Source: Flavobacteria bacterium RIFCSPLOWO2_12_FULL_35_11
Lineage (GTDB): Bacteria > Bacteroidota > Bacteroidia > Flavobacteriales > Flavobacteriaceae
Assembly (NCBI GenBank): GCA_001800975.1
Contig: MGWK01000009.1
Span: 112,049-176,048 of the forward strand
Direction: 5' to 3'
DNA: 64,000 nucleotides
The translations under genes and the position numbers were made by a program. The notes below the pieces were generated by a model. The model searched no databases. It saw nothing but the letters and a program-made list of their open reading frames with translations, and was not told the origin of the DNA. Below, piece after piece: positions 43,210-51,337 of the stretch; the first letter of the stretch is position 1, and each line of letters begins with the position of its first letter.

Positions 43210-44430
43210 ATGAATATGTTAGATATTGAAAAAATCAGGGCCGATTTTCCCATTTTAAATCAACAAATAAACGGCAAAACATTGGTTTATTTGGACAATG
43301 CAGCGACCAGCCAAAAACCTCAAGTTGTCATAGACAGCATTGTAAATTACTATACCACCATAAATGCAAATATTCATAGAGGCGTTCATACGCTAAGCCA
43401 ATTGGCAACCGATGCTTTTGAACAATCCAGAATAAAATTGCAACAGCATTTTAATGCCAAAAAAAGCCATGAAATTATTTTTACGGCGGGCACAACGCAC
43501 AGTATCAATATTGTGGCCACTGGTTTTACGTCGTTGTTGCAAAAAGGTGATGAACTTATTGTCTCGGCCATGGAACACCATTCAAATATTGTTCCTTGGC
43601 AAATGTTATGTGAGCGCACCGGAGCCGTTTTGAAAGTGATTCCAATGAATCTGGAAGGAGAATTGTTGATGAATGAATACGACAAACTGCTTTCAAATAA
43701 AACAAAACTGGTATTTGCAAACCACGTTTCAAATGCGTTGGGAACCATCAACCCAATTAAAGAAATTATTGATAAAGCCCACCTATTTGGCGCAGCTGTT
43801 TTGATCGACGGCGCACAATCTTGTCCGCACATTAAACCCGATGTGCAAGCATTGGATGTTGATTTTTATGTGGCTTCTGCCCATAAATTATGTGGCCCAA
43901 CCGGCGTTGGCATCTTATATGGCAAAGAAGCTTGGCTCAACAAACTGCCACCTTACCAAGGCGGTGGAGAAATGATAAAACAGGTTACTTTTGAAAAAAC
44001 CACTTATGCCGATTTACCACACAAATTTGAAGCGGGTACGCCAAATATTGCCGGCGTTATCGCTTTTGGAACGGCCATCGATTATTTAAACAATCTGGGT
44101 TTTGACAACATTGCCGAATATGAAACTACACTTTTAAAGTATGCCACAGAAAAACTTTTACAAATTGATGGATTAAAAATTTACGGAACTTCTGAACAAA
44201 AAACTTCCGTAATTTCATTCAATATTGGAGAAATTCATCCATATGATATTGGCACAATCATAGATAAATTGGGCGTTGAAGTGAGAACGGGCCACCATTG
44301 CGCACAACCAATTATGGATTTTTACAAAATTCCGGGAACTGTCCGCGCCTCTTTTTCATTTTACAATACTTTTGAAGAAGTTGATGTGTTGTACAGCGCA
44401 TTATTAAAGGCAAAAACAATGCTTTCTTAA
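43210..44430 (+). CDS. sufS: Cysteine desulfurase SufS
   Basis: SufS releases sulfur from cysteine as a persulfide for Fe-S assembly. The 406-residue group II desulfurase has the PLP lysine Lys226 in ASAHKLCGPTGVG, and the persulfide cysteine Cys364 in RTGHHCAQPIMD. YLDNAATSQKPQ and RGVHTLSQLATDAFE are typical N-terminal motifs. A second ATG two codons later could also be the start. It is separated from sufBCD by about 12 kb and has its own promoter and palindrome. No sufE or sufU follows; the next gene is an unrelated protease. Confidence 0.96.
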   Translation: MNMLDIEKIRADFPILNQQINGKTLVYLDNAATSQKPQVVIDSIVNYYTTINANIHRGVHTLSQLATDAFEQSRIKLQQHFNAKKSHEIIFTAGTTHSINIVATGFTSLLQKGDELIVSAMEHHSNIVPWQMLCERTGAVLKVIPMNLEGELLMNEYDKLLSNKTKLVFANHVSNALGTINPIKEIIDKAHLFGAAVLIDGAQSCPHIKPDVQALDVDFYVASAHKLCGPTGVGILYGKEAWLNKLPPYQGGGEMIKQVTFEKTTYADLPHKFEAGTPNIAGVIAFGTAIDYLNNLGFDNIAEYETTLLKYATEKLLQIDGLKIYGTSEQKTSVISFNIGEIHPYDIGTIIDKLGVEVRTGHHCAQPIMDFYKIPGTVRASFSFYNTFEEVDVLYSALLKAKTMLS

Positions 44431-44603
44431 TATATTTAACAAAATATGACATTGTGTTAATAAATCATAGAAATTTAGCAGTAACTCATTTTATTAACAA
44501 AATTTTTTAATTTTTCCTTGTTTTTTAACTTTTTATTAATAAATTGGCACATCTTTAATTAAAGATTTACCCTAATTATTAATCAACCTTAATCAATTAA
44601 ACA

Positions 44604-45680
44604 ATGAAAAAATTATTTCTTTCTTTAGCTATTTTAGCTTTAGCAATTGTCGCTTGTGAAAACAATGACGAAGTAACTCCAAACCAAGAAGCCGCCGTTG
44701 ACATGAGCGACTTTTTTGTGTACACTCCTGATGACGTTTCTGCAAAAAGCACAAAAGACGCAAACAATCGCGACAAATGCCACAGCATGCAGGTGTTAAA
44801 CAGACAATTGCAAGAAAATCCGGGATTGGAACAACGCATGTTCGAAATTGAAAAGCACACAAGAACTTTAATCGCCAATAAAGGAGTTGTTGCCACTGGA
44901 AAACCGGGTGGCGGCACAACACCTCCTCCTACGACCCCTTATGTAGGCGCTATCACTATTCCAGTAGTAATAAATATTCTTGAGTCATATGCTGGAAAAG
45001 TAACACAAGCTCAAATTGATACTCAAATTGCAATTTTAAACGAAGATTTTAACAACCAAAATCCTAATACAAGTGGTGTGCCTTCTATATTTTCAGGTTT
45101 GGTTGCTGATGTTCAAATCACTTTCACCGTTGCAACAGTTATTAGAAAAATATCCACTAAAACTGCATGGGGAACAAGAGATGCTATGAAAAGCGCTACA
45201 AAAGGAGGTATCAATGCAACTGATCCTGCAAACTATTTAAACATTTGGGTGTGTGAAATTGGTGGCGGAATTTTAGGTTATGCACAATTTCCTGGAGGAG
45301 CTTTAGCTACGGACGGTGTTGTAATAACTACAACTGGTTTTGGTGAAACTACAGGAGTCTATGGTGATGGAAGAACCGCTACTCACGAAATTGGCCACTG
45401 GCTAAACTTACGCCATATTTGGGGCGATGGAGGTTGTGGAGTAGACGATTATGTTTTGGATACGCCAGTTGCCGGTGCGCCAAACTACGGTAATAGCGAC
45501 GGTACTTGCCAAGGAACAGTTAATAGCTGTGTTGAAACCACAAATGATTTACCAGATATGACAATGAATTATATGGATTATGTTTATGATAACTGTATGT
45601 ATATGTTTACAAAAGGTCAAAACAGCAGAATGAGAACTATTTTTGGTGTTGGAGGCTTTAGAGAAAGTTTTGTGCAATAA
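44604..45680 (+). CDS. Secreted M43 (pappalysin/cytophagalysin-like) zinc metalloprotease
   Basis: A 358-residue lipoprotein protease. The leader LAILALAIVACENN gives Cys18 as the lipidation site. A propeptide-like helical region and a PGGGTTPPPTTP linker (about 101-112) precede the catalytic domain. The zinc site HEIGHWLNLRH has His261, His265, His271 and catalytic Glu262, followed by WGDGGCGVDDYVLDTP and the Met-turn MTMNYMDY. These are hallmarks of MEROPS family M43. Cysteine pairs in the calcium-binding region (GTC, SCVETT, DNCMYMF) are conserved. It stands alone between sufS and a small lipoprotein gene, with a terminator after it. Confidence 0.92.
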   Translation: MKKLFLSLAILALAIVACENNDEVTPNQEAAVDMSDFFVYTPDDVSAKSTKDANNRDKCHSMQVLNRQLQENPGLEQRMFEIEKHTRTLIANKGVVATGKPGGGTTPPPTTPYVGAITIPVVINILESYAGKVTQAQIDTQIAILNEDFNNQNPNTSGVPSIFSGLVADVQITFTVATVIRKISTKTAWGTRDAMKSATKGGINATDPANYLNIWVCEIGGGILGYAQFPGGALATDGVVITTTGFGETTGVYGDGRTATHEIGHWLNLRHIWGDGGCGVDDYVLDTPVAGAPNYGNSDGTCQGTVNSCVETTNDLPDMTMNYMDYVYDNCMYMFTKGQNSRMRTIFGVGGFRESFVQ

Positions 45681-45703
45681 TAATATTTAATCTTTAACAA
45701 TTA

Positions 45704-45730
45704 AAAAGGAGCTTTTTTAGCTCCTTTTTT
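45704..45730 (+). terminator. Terminator after the M43 protease gene
   Basis: AAAAAGGAGCT pairs with AGCTCCTTTTT around five T and is followed by more T. It isolates the protease gene from the next small lipoprotein gene. Confidence 0.88.
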
Positions 45731-45758
45731 TATACCTTTAATTATTAAAAACCCGAAA

Positions 45759-46175
45759 ATGAAACTTTTTAGAATAACTTTAATTTTACTGCTTGTGTCT
45801 TTAACTTCCTGTCAAAGCCAAGATAAAAAAGATACTATTTCACTGAATTACAATGCACAAACAAGGGGTTTTCAATTGGCCATTCAATTGAAAAATAATT
45901 TGCTCGAGGTAACAAAAACAAATACGACGCATAAAATTGAATTGACTGAAAATCAACTCAATGAAATTATTAGTATGGTCAAAAAAATTGATTTTGACGT
46001 CCTGAAAAGTAATATTTCCATCGATGATCTTGCGGTGGACAAAGCCATTAAGGGGGAATTTAAACTTAACCTCAACGGCGAACTTTATAAATTCGAATTT
46101 GCCCACAACAATGCACCAGAAAACATTCAGGAATTGCTTAACAAACTGCAAAGCTTTGATATATCGGAAGAATAA
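45759..46175 (+). CDS. Small lipoprotein, unknown function
   Basis: A 138-residue protein with lipoprotein signal LLLVSLTSCQSQDKK (Cys at about 19). The mature part alternates beta-strands and helices: SLNYNAQTRGFQLAIQLKNN, then HKIELTENQLNEIISMVKKIDFDVLKSN and GELYKFEFAHNNAPENIQELLNKL. I do not recognise a domain. Similar short lipoproteins are common in Flavobacteriia. The gene lies between the M43 protease terminator and a 357-base gene-free region. Confidence 0.78.
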   Translation: MKLFRITLILLLVSLTSCQSQDKKDTISLNYNAQTRGFQLAIQLKNNLLEVTKTNTTHKIELTENQLNEIISMVKKIDFDVLKSNISIDDLAVDKAIKGEFKLNLNGELYKFEFAHNNAPENIQELLNKLQSFDISEE

Positions 46176-46290
46176 ATCTTCAAGTAAAATGTATCTTCCG
46201 AAGTTTCAACATTCATTAAAAGTATCGCTATTTTCCTACTTGGAATAAGTAGATCTTCTGTCCTTCTTCAGTTAAAAAAATAATAAAGCG

Positions 46291-46298
46291 TATCTTTG
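46291..46298 (+). promoter_or_regulatory. -7 promoter box, probably of the CDP-alcohol phosphatidyltransferase gene
   Basis: TATCTTTG is a full TAnnTTTG match. The only downstream gene on this strand begins at 46533, and a MITE-like element lies between, so the promoter appears to have been separated from its gene by insertion. Confidence 0.5.
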
Positions 46299-46338
46299 CC
46301 GCTCATAAAAAAGCGCTGTTTTAACGTTTAGGAAACTA

Positions 46339-46499
46339 AGGCTCTGTAAAGAAATAAATGGTGCAGAATTAGCGAAGTAATTTTGTGCTTTTTCAAGGCG
46401 TAAATGAGGCGAATAGCCACAGCTATTTAACAATTTTACAACGCAGAAAAAGCGCAAAAGAACGAGATAAAATATATAAGTTATTTCGTTACAGAGCCT
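46339..46499. mobile_element. 161-bp MITE-like element with 19-bp terminal inverted repeats
   Basis: The ends AGGCTCTGTAAAGAAATAA and TTATTTCGTTACAGAGCCT are inverted repeats with 18 of 19 bases matching. Inside, complementarity continues imperfectly toward the centre (TTTTGTGCTTTTTCAAGGCG against CGCAGAAAAAGCGCAAAAG), and the centre AATAGC-CACA-GCTATT is a small hairpin, so the whole element can fold into one long stem. It has no coding capacity. The flanks are TA/AA, with at most a 2-3 base target duplication. It occupies most of the 357-base gap between the small lipoprotein gene and the phosphatidyltransferase gene. Confidence 0.72.
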
Positions 46500-46532
46500 A
46501 AATCATTAAAATGCTCAGTAGAAAATAGCAAC

Positions 46533-47294
46533 ATGTCTAAATTACCTAAAAGCCACAAATTTATTGATCTTTCTGATTATGGAAGATCTGCTGCAAGAAT
46601 AATTGCAAATTCCCTTAAAGAAACTGCCTTTACGCCAATTCAAGTTACCGTTTTGTTTATCATTTCAGGATTGATTGCCCTTGCCTGCATGCTTTATGGT
46701 TATTATTGGGCAGCCGCTTTTTTCCTGATTTTAAAATCTGTTTTAGATGCCGCCGACGGGGAATTGGCGCGCGTAAAAAAAACGCCTTCCTATACTGGAC
46801 GCTATTTTGACTCGATTGCCGATATCATTTTGAATTTCTTCATTTTTTTGGCGCTTTGGCATATCACAGATGCCAGTTTAGTTTATGCTCTCACTGCTTT
46901 TGTGGGAATTCAGCTGCAGGGAACTTTGTACAATTATTACTACGTTATTCTGAGAAACAAATTTAATGGCGATACCACAAGTCGCATATTTGAAGATAAA
47001 ACACCAACAGCGTTAAAAGGAGAAAATCAGCGAAATGTGAATTTCCTTTTTATGCTTTATAAGTTGCTTTATGGCGTTTTCGACAAAACAATCTATTTTC
47101 TGGATAAAAAAGCGATAAGTGGCAAACCTTTTCACAATTGGTTTATGACCGCCGTTTCCACTTTTGGACTGGGGTTTCAGTTGCTCATTATTTCCGTAAT
47201 GCTGGTGCTGGGATGGGTAGCATTTATCATTCCTTTTTTCATAGGTTATACCGCAATGATATTCGTTTTTATCGGTATCAGAAAAGTATTTTGA
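46533..47294 (+). CDS. CDP-alcohol phosphatidyltransferase
   Basis: A 253-residue integral membrane enzyme that transfers a phosphatidyl or phospho-alcohol group from a CDP-alcohol. The family signature D-G-x2-A-R-x8-G-x3-D-x3-D is exact: DAADGELARVKKTPSYTG then RYFDSIAD. About six transmembrane helices are present. The product (phosphatidylglycerol, phosphatidylserine, inositol phospholipid or other) cannot be told from the motif, and the gene is not next to another phospholipid gene. The leader contains the MITE-like element. Confidence 0.9.
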   Translation: MSKLPKSHKFIDLSDYGRSAARIIANSLKETAFTPIQVTVLFIISGLIALACMLYGYYWAAAFFLILKSVLDAADGELARVKKTPSYTGRYFDSIADIILNFFIFLALWHITDASLVYALTAFVGIQLQGTLYNYYYVILRNKFNGDTTSRIFEDKTPTALKGENQRNVNFLFMLYKLLYGVFDKTIYFLDKKAISGKPFHNWFMTAVSTFGLGFQLLIISVMLVLGWVAFIIPFFIGYTAMIFVFIGIRKVF

Positions 47295-47306
47295 AGGGTA
47301 ATTTTA

Positions 47307-47792
47307 TTAAAAAAGTGGCTTTTCCTGATTGATATAGCCAAAATCTTCCAGCAGTTTTGCCTTTTTTGAAGCTTCAACCGCCAACACGTCACAACGCTCA
47401 TTCTGCATATGGTTGTTGTGCCCTTTCACCCATTCAAATTTTGTATTATTCGGATTGTAAATGGCTAAAAATCGTTTCCATAAATCGGGATTTTTAACAT
47501 TCTTAAATTGCTTTTTATGCCAGCCGAAAAGCCATTTTTTTTCAACAGCATCCACCACATATTTTGAATCGGAAAAAATAGTGATTTCAGCATCTTTGGT
47601 TTTCATATTCTCCAAAGCAACAATTACCGCCAACAATTCCATTCTGTTATTTGTGGTTTTTTTATAACCTTCAAAAAACTCTTTTCGATATGGTTTTCCA
47701 ACCCATTCCATCACAATTCCGTAACCGCCCGGACCAGGATTTCCGCTGCAGGCACCGTCTGTATAAATATGTACTTTGGGTTTATCGGCCAT
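47307..47792 (-). CDS. rnhA: Ribonuclease HI
   Basis: RNase HI removes RNA from RNA-DNA hybrids. The 161-residue protein starts at MADKPKVHIYTDGACSGNPGPGG; a TTG two codons upstream is less likely. The four acidic active-site residues lie in YTDGACSGNP, NNRMELLAV, IFSDSKYVVD and QNERCDVLA, with the basic protrusion region LFGWHKKQFKNVKNPDLWKR present. Its first codons overlap the end of purN by 11 bases, so the two are probably translationally coupled. Its 3' end faces the phosphatidyltransferase gene. Confidence 0.95.
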   Translation of the reverse strand: MADKPKVHIYTDGACSGNPGPGGYGIVMEWVGKPYRKEFFEGYKKTTNNRMELLAVIVALENMKTKDAEITIFSDSKYVVDAVEKKWLFGWHKKQFKNVKNPDLWKRFLAIYNPNNTKFEWVKGHNNHMQNERCDVLAVEASKKAKLLEDFGYINQEKPLF

Positions 47793-48354
47793 TTTCAAGG
47801 ATTACTTTTTCAATAACTTTTGGAAAATACTCATATTCTAATTTGTGAATTTTTTGTGCAACGTCTTCGGGCGTGTCACTTTCCAAAACCTCAAAACTTT
47901 TCTGAAAAATAATGGCGCCCTCATCATAATTTTCATTCACATAATGAATGGTAATGCCGGTTTGTTTTTCCTTATTTTCAACAACGGCATTGTGCACGTG
48001 CATACCGTACATCCCCTTTCCGCCATATTTAGGCAACAAAGCAGGATGAATGTTGATTATTTTATTTGGAAAAGCGGCAATTATTTTTGCGGGGATTTTC
48101 CATAGAAATCCGGCCAAAATCACATAATCTGCATTTTCCTTCAAAAGATTTAACACCTCATCTGTATCAATAAAATCATTTTTGTCAAAACTTCTGCTTG
48201 GAATATTTAAACGGCTTGCCCGTTCTAAAACTTTGGCTTCTTTTTTATTAGACAGCACATGAACCACTAAAATTGAATCGCTGTTTTTAAAATATTTAAT
48301 AATGTTTTCAGCATTCGTGCCAGATCCTGAGGCCAGTATAGCAATACGTTTCAT
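47782..48354 (-). CDS. purN: Phosphoribosylglycinamide formyltransferase
   Basis: PurN carries out the third step of purine synthesis, transferring the formyl group of 10-formyltetrahydrofolate to GAR. The 190-residue protein starts MKRIAILASGSGTNAENII (phosphate-binding loop) and contains the active-site motif IIN-IHPALLPKYGGKGMYG and the ITIHYVNENYDEGAIIFQ motif (His and Asp of the formyl-transfer site). It is divergent from acpP, a neighbourhood common in Flavobacteriia, and its end overlaps rnhA. Confidence 0.95.
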   Translation of the reverse strand: MKRIAILASGSGTNAENIIKYFKNSDSILVVHVLSNKKEAKVLERASRLNIPSRSFDKNDFIDTDEVLNLLKENADYVILAGFLWKIPAKIIAAFPNKIINIHPALLPKYGGKGMYGMHVHNAVVENKEKQTGITIHYVNENYDEGAIIFQKSFEVLESDTPEDVAQKIHKLEYEYFPKVIEKVILENGR

Positions 48355-48481
48355 TTGCTCAAATTATTATCTTCTATGAAACAACAAATAAAATGAATTA
48401 AACCCAACTATTATGGGGTTAATAAAAAAACTTTGACTAATTTTAAAACATCCTTTTTCATCTTTTATGAATTAAAAGATT

Positions 48482-48509
48482 TTGATTTAAATAAAGTTTT
48501 ATATTTTTG
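48482..48509 (+). promoter_or_regulatory. Promoter of acpP-fabF-rnc
   Basis: TTG at 48482-48484 and TATTTTTG at 48502-48509, with 17 bases between, match the Bacteroidota consensus well. The acpP start codon is 31 bases downstream. This is one of the best promoter matches in the window. Confidence 0.75.
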
Positions 48510-48539
48510 CCGAGTAATTAAATTTAAAATAAAAGAATT

Positions 48540-48776
48540 ATGTCAGACATTGCATCAAGAGTAAAGGCCATTATCGTAGATAAATTAGGCGTTGACGAAA
48601 ATGAAGTAACAACAGAAGCTAGCTTTACTAACGATTTAGGAGCAGACTCACTTGATACTGTTGAGTTAATCATGGAATTCGAAAAAGAATTTGACATTCA
48701 AATTCCAGACGATCAGGCTGAGAACATTGGCACTGTAGGTCAAGCAATTAGCTACATAGAAGCTGCGAAAAAGTAA
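48540..48776 (+). CDS. acpP: Acyl carrier protein
   Basis: A 78-residue acidic carrier of growing fatty-acid chains. Ser37 in [10 protein letters not shown] is the 4'-phosphopantetheine site. The four-helix length and the sequence [23 protein letters not shown] are typical. It is followed after eight bases by fabF, and rnc follows that, the usual acpP-fabF-rnc order. A consensus promoter lies directly upstream. Confidence 0.97.
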   Translation: MSDIASRVKAIIVDKLGVDENEVTTEASFTNDLGADSLDTVELIMEFEKEFDIQIPDDQAENIGTVGQAISYIEAAKK

Positions 48777-48784
48777 TTTAAAAT

Positions 48785-50035
48785 ATGGAGATTAAACGAG
48801 TAGTTGTAACTGGACTTGGTGCATTAACGCCAATAGGCAATAATATTGAAGATTTTTGGAACGGCCTTGTTAACGGTGTTAGCGGGGCAGCTCCAATAAC
48901 GTATTTCGATGCGGCCAAGTTCAAAACTCGTTTTGCGTGTGAACTCAAAAATTTTGACATTACGCAATTTTTTGACAAAAAAGAGGCCCGTAAAATGGAC
49001 AGATTCACCCAGTATGCCATGGTTGCTGCTGATGAAGCTATCGTAGATTCAAAATTAGATCTGGAAAAAGTCGATAAAGATAGAGTTGGCGTTATTTGGG
49101 GCGCAGGAATTGGCGGATTGGAAACTTTTCAAAATGAAGTTTTAAATTTTGCCGAAGGCGATGGCACTCCAAGATTCAATCCTTTTTTTATCCCTAAAAT
49201 GATTGCGGACATGGCTCCTGGTCAAATTTCTATCAGATATGGATTTAGGGGTCCAAACTTTGCAACAGTATCTGCTTGCGCATCTTCCTCAAACGCAATA
49301 ATTGATGCCTTAAATTACATTCGCTTAGGCCATGCAGACATTATGGTTTCTGGCGGTTCAGAAGCTACAATAACCATAGCGGGAATAGGCGGCTTTAATG
49401 CTTTACAGGCGCTTTCAACAAGAAATGACGATCCGTCAACTGCCTCAAGACCTTTTGACAAAGACAGAGATGGTTTTGTTTCAGGAGAAGGAGCTGGCGC
49501 ACTTATTTTAGAAGAATACGAGCATGCCAAAGCAAGAGGCGCAAAAATTTACGCTGAACTTGCAGGCGGAGGCTTATCTGCCGATGCTTATCACATCACC
49601 GCACCACATCCGGAAGGATTGGGCGCCATAAATGTGATGAGAAACTGCTTAAAAGATGCAGGTTTAAAACCGGAAGATGTTGATGCCATAAATATGCATG
49701 GAACTTCAACGCCTCTTGGTGATATTGCAGAATCTAAAGCAATTTTAAAAGTTTTTGGCGAACACGCTTATAAATTAAATCTCAATTCAACCAAGTCAAT
49801 GACCGGTCATTTATTGGGTGCTGCCGGTGCTGTTGAAGCTATCGCTTCAATTTTAGCAATAAAATACGGAATTGTGCCTCCTACCATAAATCATTTTACA
49901 GATGATGAACAAATTGACAGTAAATTAAATTTTACGTTCAATAAAGCACAAAAACGTGATGTATCCGTTGCTATGAGCAACACTTTTGGATTTGGGGGAC
50001 ACAATGCTTGTGTGCTCTTTAAAAAACTTGATTAA
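48785..50035 (+). CDS. fabF: Beta-ketoacyl-ACP synthase II
   Basis: FabF condenses malonyl-ACP with the growing acyl-ACP. The 416-residue thiolase-fold enzyme has the Cys-His-His triad: Cys in VSACASSSNAI, His in NMHGTSTPLGD and His in KSMTGHLLGAAGAVEA, and the C-terminal NTFGFGGHNACVLF. VVTGLGALTPIGNN opens the protein as in all FabF. It sits between acpP and rnc. Confidence 0.97.
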   Translation: MEIKRVVVTGLGALTPIGNNIEDFWNGLVNGVSGAAPITYFDAAKFKTRFACELKNFDITQFFDKKEARKMDRFTQYAMVAADEAIVDSKLDLEKVDKDRVGVIWGAGIGGLETFQNEVLNFAEGDGTPRFNPFFIPKMIADMAPGQISIRYGFRGPNFATVSACASSSNAIIDALNYIRLGHADIMVSGGSEATITIAGIGGFNALQALSTRNDDPSTASRPFDKDRDGFVSGEGAGALILEEYEHAKARGAKIYAELAGGGLSADAYHITAPHPEGLGAINVMRNCLKDAGLKPEDVDAINMHGTSTPLGDIAESKAILKVFGEHAYKLNLNSTKSMTGHLLGAAGAVEAIASILAIKYGIVPPTINHFTDDEQIDSKLNFTFNKAQKRDVSVAMSNTFGFGGHNACVLFKKLD

Positions 50036-50047
50036 CTGAATATCTGA

Positions 50048-50788
50048 ATGGGTTTCATTCGAAAAATTATTACTGTCCGGTCAAAAGGTGAAGACACTTT
50101 TTATAATGATTTAAGCAAAATATTGGGTTTTAAGCCTAAAAATATATCTTTTTACCAAAAAGCCTTCGTTCACCGCTCCATTAAAGAGTTTGACAAAACT
50201 ACCGGAAATCCGTTAAACTACGAACGTTTGGAATTTTTGGGCGACGCCATCCTGAGCGCAGTAATAGCCGCGCATTTATTTCATGTGGTTCCTTCAGGAG
50301 ATGAAGGTTATTTGACCCAAATGCGGTCTAAAATTGTAAGCAGAGAACATCTTAATGAACTTGGAAGAGACCTAGATTTGTTGCGTTTTATCAGAAGCAA
50401 CGTCATTCTTTCAAATTTTGGGGAAAATGTTCACGGAAATATTTTTGAGGCCTTAATTGGCGCCATTTATTTAGACAGAGGTTATGCTTACTGCGAAAAA
50501 TTTATTAACAAAAGGGTAATCGCCCCTTATGTTGATATCCTGAAACTTGAAGGTAAAATTACCAGTTACAAGAGTTTATTTATAGAATGGTGCCAAAAGA
50601 AAAAGAAAGATTTGGTTTTTGAAGTTTACGAAGATTCAGGCAATGATGTTGTAAAGCACTTTAGCGTAAAACTTTTTTTAGCAGGTGAACTTATCGCCAA
50701 AGGAAGAGCCACTTCAAAGAAAAAAGCAGAAGAAGTTGCGGCCAAAAGAGCCTATTATGCATTTCAAAACGAAATTACCATAAGTTAA
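50048..50788 (+). CDS. rnc: Ribonuclease III
   Basis: RNase III cleaves double-stranded RNA in rRNA processing and mRNA decay. The 246-residue protein has the nuclease signature NYERLEFLGDAILSAVIA with its Glu and Asp ligands, the second acidic cluster in NIFEALIGAIYLDRG, and a C-terminal double-stranded-RNA-binding domain (KSLFIEWCQKKKKDLVFEVY to AKGRATSKKKAEEVAAKRA). It starts 12 bases after fabF and completes the conserved acpP-fabF-rnc unit. Confidence 0.96.
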   Translation: MGFIRKIITVRSKGEDTFYNDLSKILGFKPKNISFYQKAFVHRSIKEFDKTTGNPLNYERLEFLGDAILSAVIAAHLFHVVPSGDEGYLTQMRSKIVSREHLNELGRDLDLLRFIRSNVILSNFGENVHGNIFEALIGAIYLDRGYAYCEKFINKRVIAPYVDILKLEGKITSYKSLFIEWCQKKKKDLVFEVYEDSGNDVVKHFSVKLFLAGELIAKGRATSKKKAEEVAAKRAYYAFQNEITIS

Positions 50789-50844
50789 GGCTACTTCACG
50801 AATACGATTTCGTAATATTATTAGTTACTGTAATTAAACAATGG

Positions 50845-50852
50845 TATTTTTG
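50845..50852 (+). promoter_or_regulatory. -7 promoter box upstream of the IPExxxVDY gene and pyk
   Basis: TATTTTTG matches TAnnTTTG and precedes the start codon by 24 bases. It probably drives the two-gene unit that includes pyruvate kinase. No good -33 TTG is seen. Confidence 0.5.
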
Positions 50853-50876
50853 CTGAACTAAATTTTCCTTCTTTTT

Positions 50877-51335
50877 ATGCAACTATTAACGTTTGATTTA
50901 GAAGATGATTATTCATTAATTGGCATTCATTCAACTGAAGAGGATTACAGATTGGCTTTTCTTTTAAACAGCCATTTAAAAATTAAACTGACGCGATTTA
51001 AAGATAACCTGGATTTTAAAAATTCAACAGCCGTATTTCCTTTGTTTGAATATAAAGACGAAGCCAATTTTATCAATTACTATTTAATCAACAACAAGCA
51101 TATTGAACTTGTTGACAACCAATACAAAGAGGGTTTATTTGGTGGAAATTACAGCACAACTTCTTATTTAATCCCCGAAAAAAAGAAGGTCGACTTTTTT
51201 TTAAAAATTGAAGGCTGCAATAATGATGATTTCATGCAAAGTTTAGTGACTGATTTAAATAAAATAAACCAAATAATAACATCTTATTCGATCAAACCAA
51301 TAACCTTAAAATCGAAAGAAAATCTCATATTTTAA
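50877..51335 (+). CDS. IPExxxVDY-family protein
   Basis: A 152-residue soluble protein of a family named for the motif seen here as IPEKKKVDF followed by FLKIEG. It is found in Flavobacteriia almost always between rnc and pyk, exactly as here, and is unknown elsewhere. No catalytic residues are evident. Its constant position next to pyruvate kinase, with only two bases between stop and start, suggests co-translation and perhaps a linked role in carbon metabolism, but the function is unknown. Confidence 0.88.
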   Translation: MQLLTFDLEDDYSLIGIHSTEEDYRLAFLLNSHLKIKLTRFKDNLDFKNSTAVFPLFEYKDEANFINYYLINNKHIELVDNQYKEGLFGGNYSTTSYLIPEKKKVDFFLKIEGCNNDDFMQSLVTDLNKINQIITSYSIKPITLKSKENLIF

Positions 51336-51337
51336 TT

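Noticed and set aside
47793..47798. TTG start for rnhA two codons upstream
   Set aside because: The ATG at 47790-47792 (MADKPKV) is the usual start form; the TTG adds only two residues.
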